This document shows, piece after piece, positions 63,195 to 64,000 of a stretch of 64,000 bases of DNA. The notes beneath the pieces are model-generated. The model had not been told where the DNA came from, did not search any database, and worked only from the letters and a program-made list of their open reading frames with translations. How positions within the stretch are numbered: the first letter of the stretch is position 1; each line of letters begins with the position of its first letter. The stretch is taken from positions 4,836,001-4,900,000 of the forward strand of contig NC_053202.1 of assembly GCF_905163445.1 (NCBI RefSeq), given 5' to 3'. Source of the stretch: Pararge aegeria. Its lineage: Eukaryota > Arthropoda > Insecta > Lepidoptera > Nymphalidae. Position numbers and translations under genes: made by a program.

Positions 63195-64000
63195 TCATTC
63201 TGCACTGTTGTTCTCCGTGTCTTTGTTAGCTGTTATACGGAAACGATGCCTCAACACAGCTCTCTTGTGCACCTTAATTTGATGCTTCAACAAGTCATGC
63301 CTGTAGCCGTACGCAGAGCCGCATATGTTACATTCATGTTTCTTTATTCTCAAATGTGATGCATCAATATGTCTTTGTAGAACCAAATTGCTATGATATG
63401 CCTTGTTGCAAGAATCACATTTAAATTGTGGTTCCGTGTGCTTTAGCTTAATATGATCACTCAAACTGCCTTTAGATATATATCTAGCCGGGCATTGTGT
63501 GCACAGGTATTTCAAGTCACCAGTATGTACTCTCATATGTCTCGAGAGCCTTTCTTTGTACCGACCAGCATATGGACATAATTCACATTTGTAAATGAAT
63601 CTAGTTTCGTGCCGCACTCTATGATTAGTATAAACGTTTTTTATCTTGAATGATTTACCACAAATGTCGCACACGTACGGTTCAGGTAGATTTGGATTGT
63701 GAAGTTTCAAATGGGTCTTGTAGTAATAAGATTTATTGACAACTTTTTTACATATGGGACACTGTACCTTGGTGTCAACTTCTAAGGGCTCTTGTTTACA
63801 TAGAAAATCATCAGTTGCATACACCTGACTTGACTTTCCATCGTCATATGTACCCGAATAGTCATAATCTTGGAAATGGCCGGGCGATTGTTTTAATAGA
63901 GGTTGCTTTAATGTTTCGTTCGATCGTTGCGCAACTTTCTTGAATAAAACAGCACTCTTTAGAAACTTGTAGCAAACATAGCACAGGTATACCGCCTTTT
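63195..64000 (-). CDS. Second ZAD-C2H2 zinc-finger gene, 3' part (continues past right edge)
   Basis: Open on the minus strand from the window edge to a TGA at 63195-63197, 267 residues seen. The N-terminal visible part (YLCYVCYKFLKSAVLFKK) is the second half of a ZAD domain, with its second CxxC. An acidic linker with KQEP follows, then six C2H2 fingers: CPIC, CDIC, CELC, CTQC, CDSC and CNIC, each with its HxxxH or HxxxxH. The tail ends NNSAE. The frame shows no intron across ZAD end and fingers. The true start lies right of the window. Probably a nuclear DNA-binding regulator; the partner or target is not indicated. A GTG at 63822-63824 is simply an internal valine. Confidence 0.9.
   Translation of the reverse strand, partial: KAVYLCYVCYKFLKSAVLFKKVAQRSNETLKQPLLKQSPGHFQDYDYSGTYDDGKSSQVYATDDFLCKQEPLEVDTKVQCPICKKVVNKSYYYKTHLKLHNPNLPEPYVCDICGKSFKIKNVYTNHRVRHETRFIYKCELCPYAGRYKERLSRHMRVHTGDLKYLCTQCPARYISKGSLSDHIKLKHTEPQFKCDSCNKAYHSNLVLQRHIDASHLRIKKHECNICGSAYGYRHDLLKHQIKVHKRAVLRHRFRITANKDTENNSAE

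Noticed and set aside
63822..63824. GTG as a start for the right-hand zinc-finger gene
   Set aside because: Animal genes rarely start at GTG, and the frame continues upstream through a ZAD domain to the window edge.

Overview
The window is nuclear DNA from an insect, almost certainly a moth or butterfly. Short exons sit in long AT-rich introns packed with interspersed repeats of lepidopteran type: tRNA-headed SINEs, short Helitrons ending in CTAG, LINE tails with TTTGAA repeats, and many small inverted-repeat elements. There are no operons, ribosome binding sites, CRISPR arrays or rRNA genes.

Three host genes can be assembled exon by exon. (1) A minus-strand ZAD/AT-hook/C2H2 zinc-finger gene starts at 14961 and runs down past the left edge. 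Its 3' half carries two duplicated zinc-finger exons of identical length and phase (2451-2585 and 25-159). The first reads through to a stop and a poly(A) signal, so the gene probably makes alternative C-terminal finger isoforms. (2) A plus-strand orthologue of INPP5F/Sac2, a SAC-domain phosphoinositide phosphatase, starts at 15461 and stops at 46961. Eighteen exons join in frame to 1141 codons, with the catalytic C-x5-R-T motif in exon 8. Genes 1 and 2 are head to head, 499 bp apart. (3) A second ZAD-C2H2 gene enters from the right edge on the minus strand (63195-64000).

The rest is mobile DNA. A nearly intact 5.57 kb two-ORF LINE (6454-12020), flanked by an 11-bp target-site duplication, lies antisense in an intron of gene 1. 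ORF1 and ORF2 abut as TAAATG, and ORF2 has one frameshift. The INPP5F introns contain at least four tRNA-derived SINE families, several Helitrons, LINE 3' ends, foldback MITEs and a 49-bp minisatellite. Several transposon ends lie within tens of bases of INPP5F splice sites. From about 47 to 63 kb I find no convincing host gene, only repeats, including 151-bp and 41-bp tandem arrays, a PD-(D/E)XK-like ORF relative excluded (that one is at 22.6 kb in an INPP5F intron), a mariner-like MITE and a hAT-like MITE with target duplications.

The two zinc-finger genes are probably nuclear regulators and INPP5F acts on endosomal phosphoinositides. Nothing in the sequence links their functions beyond the shared promoter interval of genes 1 and 2. 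All exon boundaries were inferred by eye from GT-AG signals, reading phase and family similarity.
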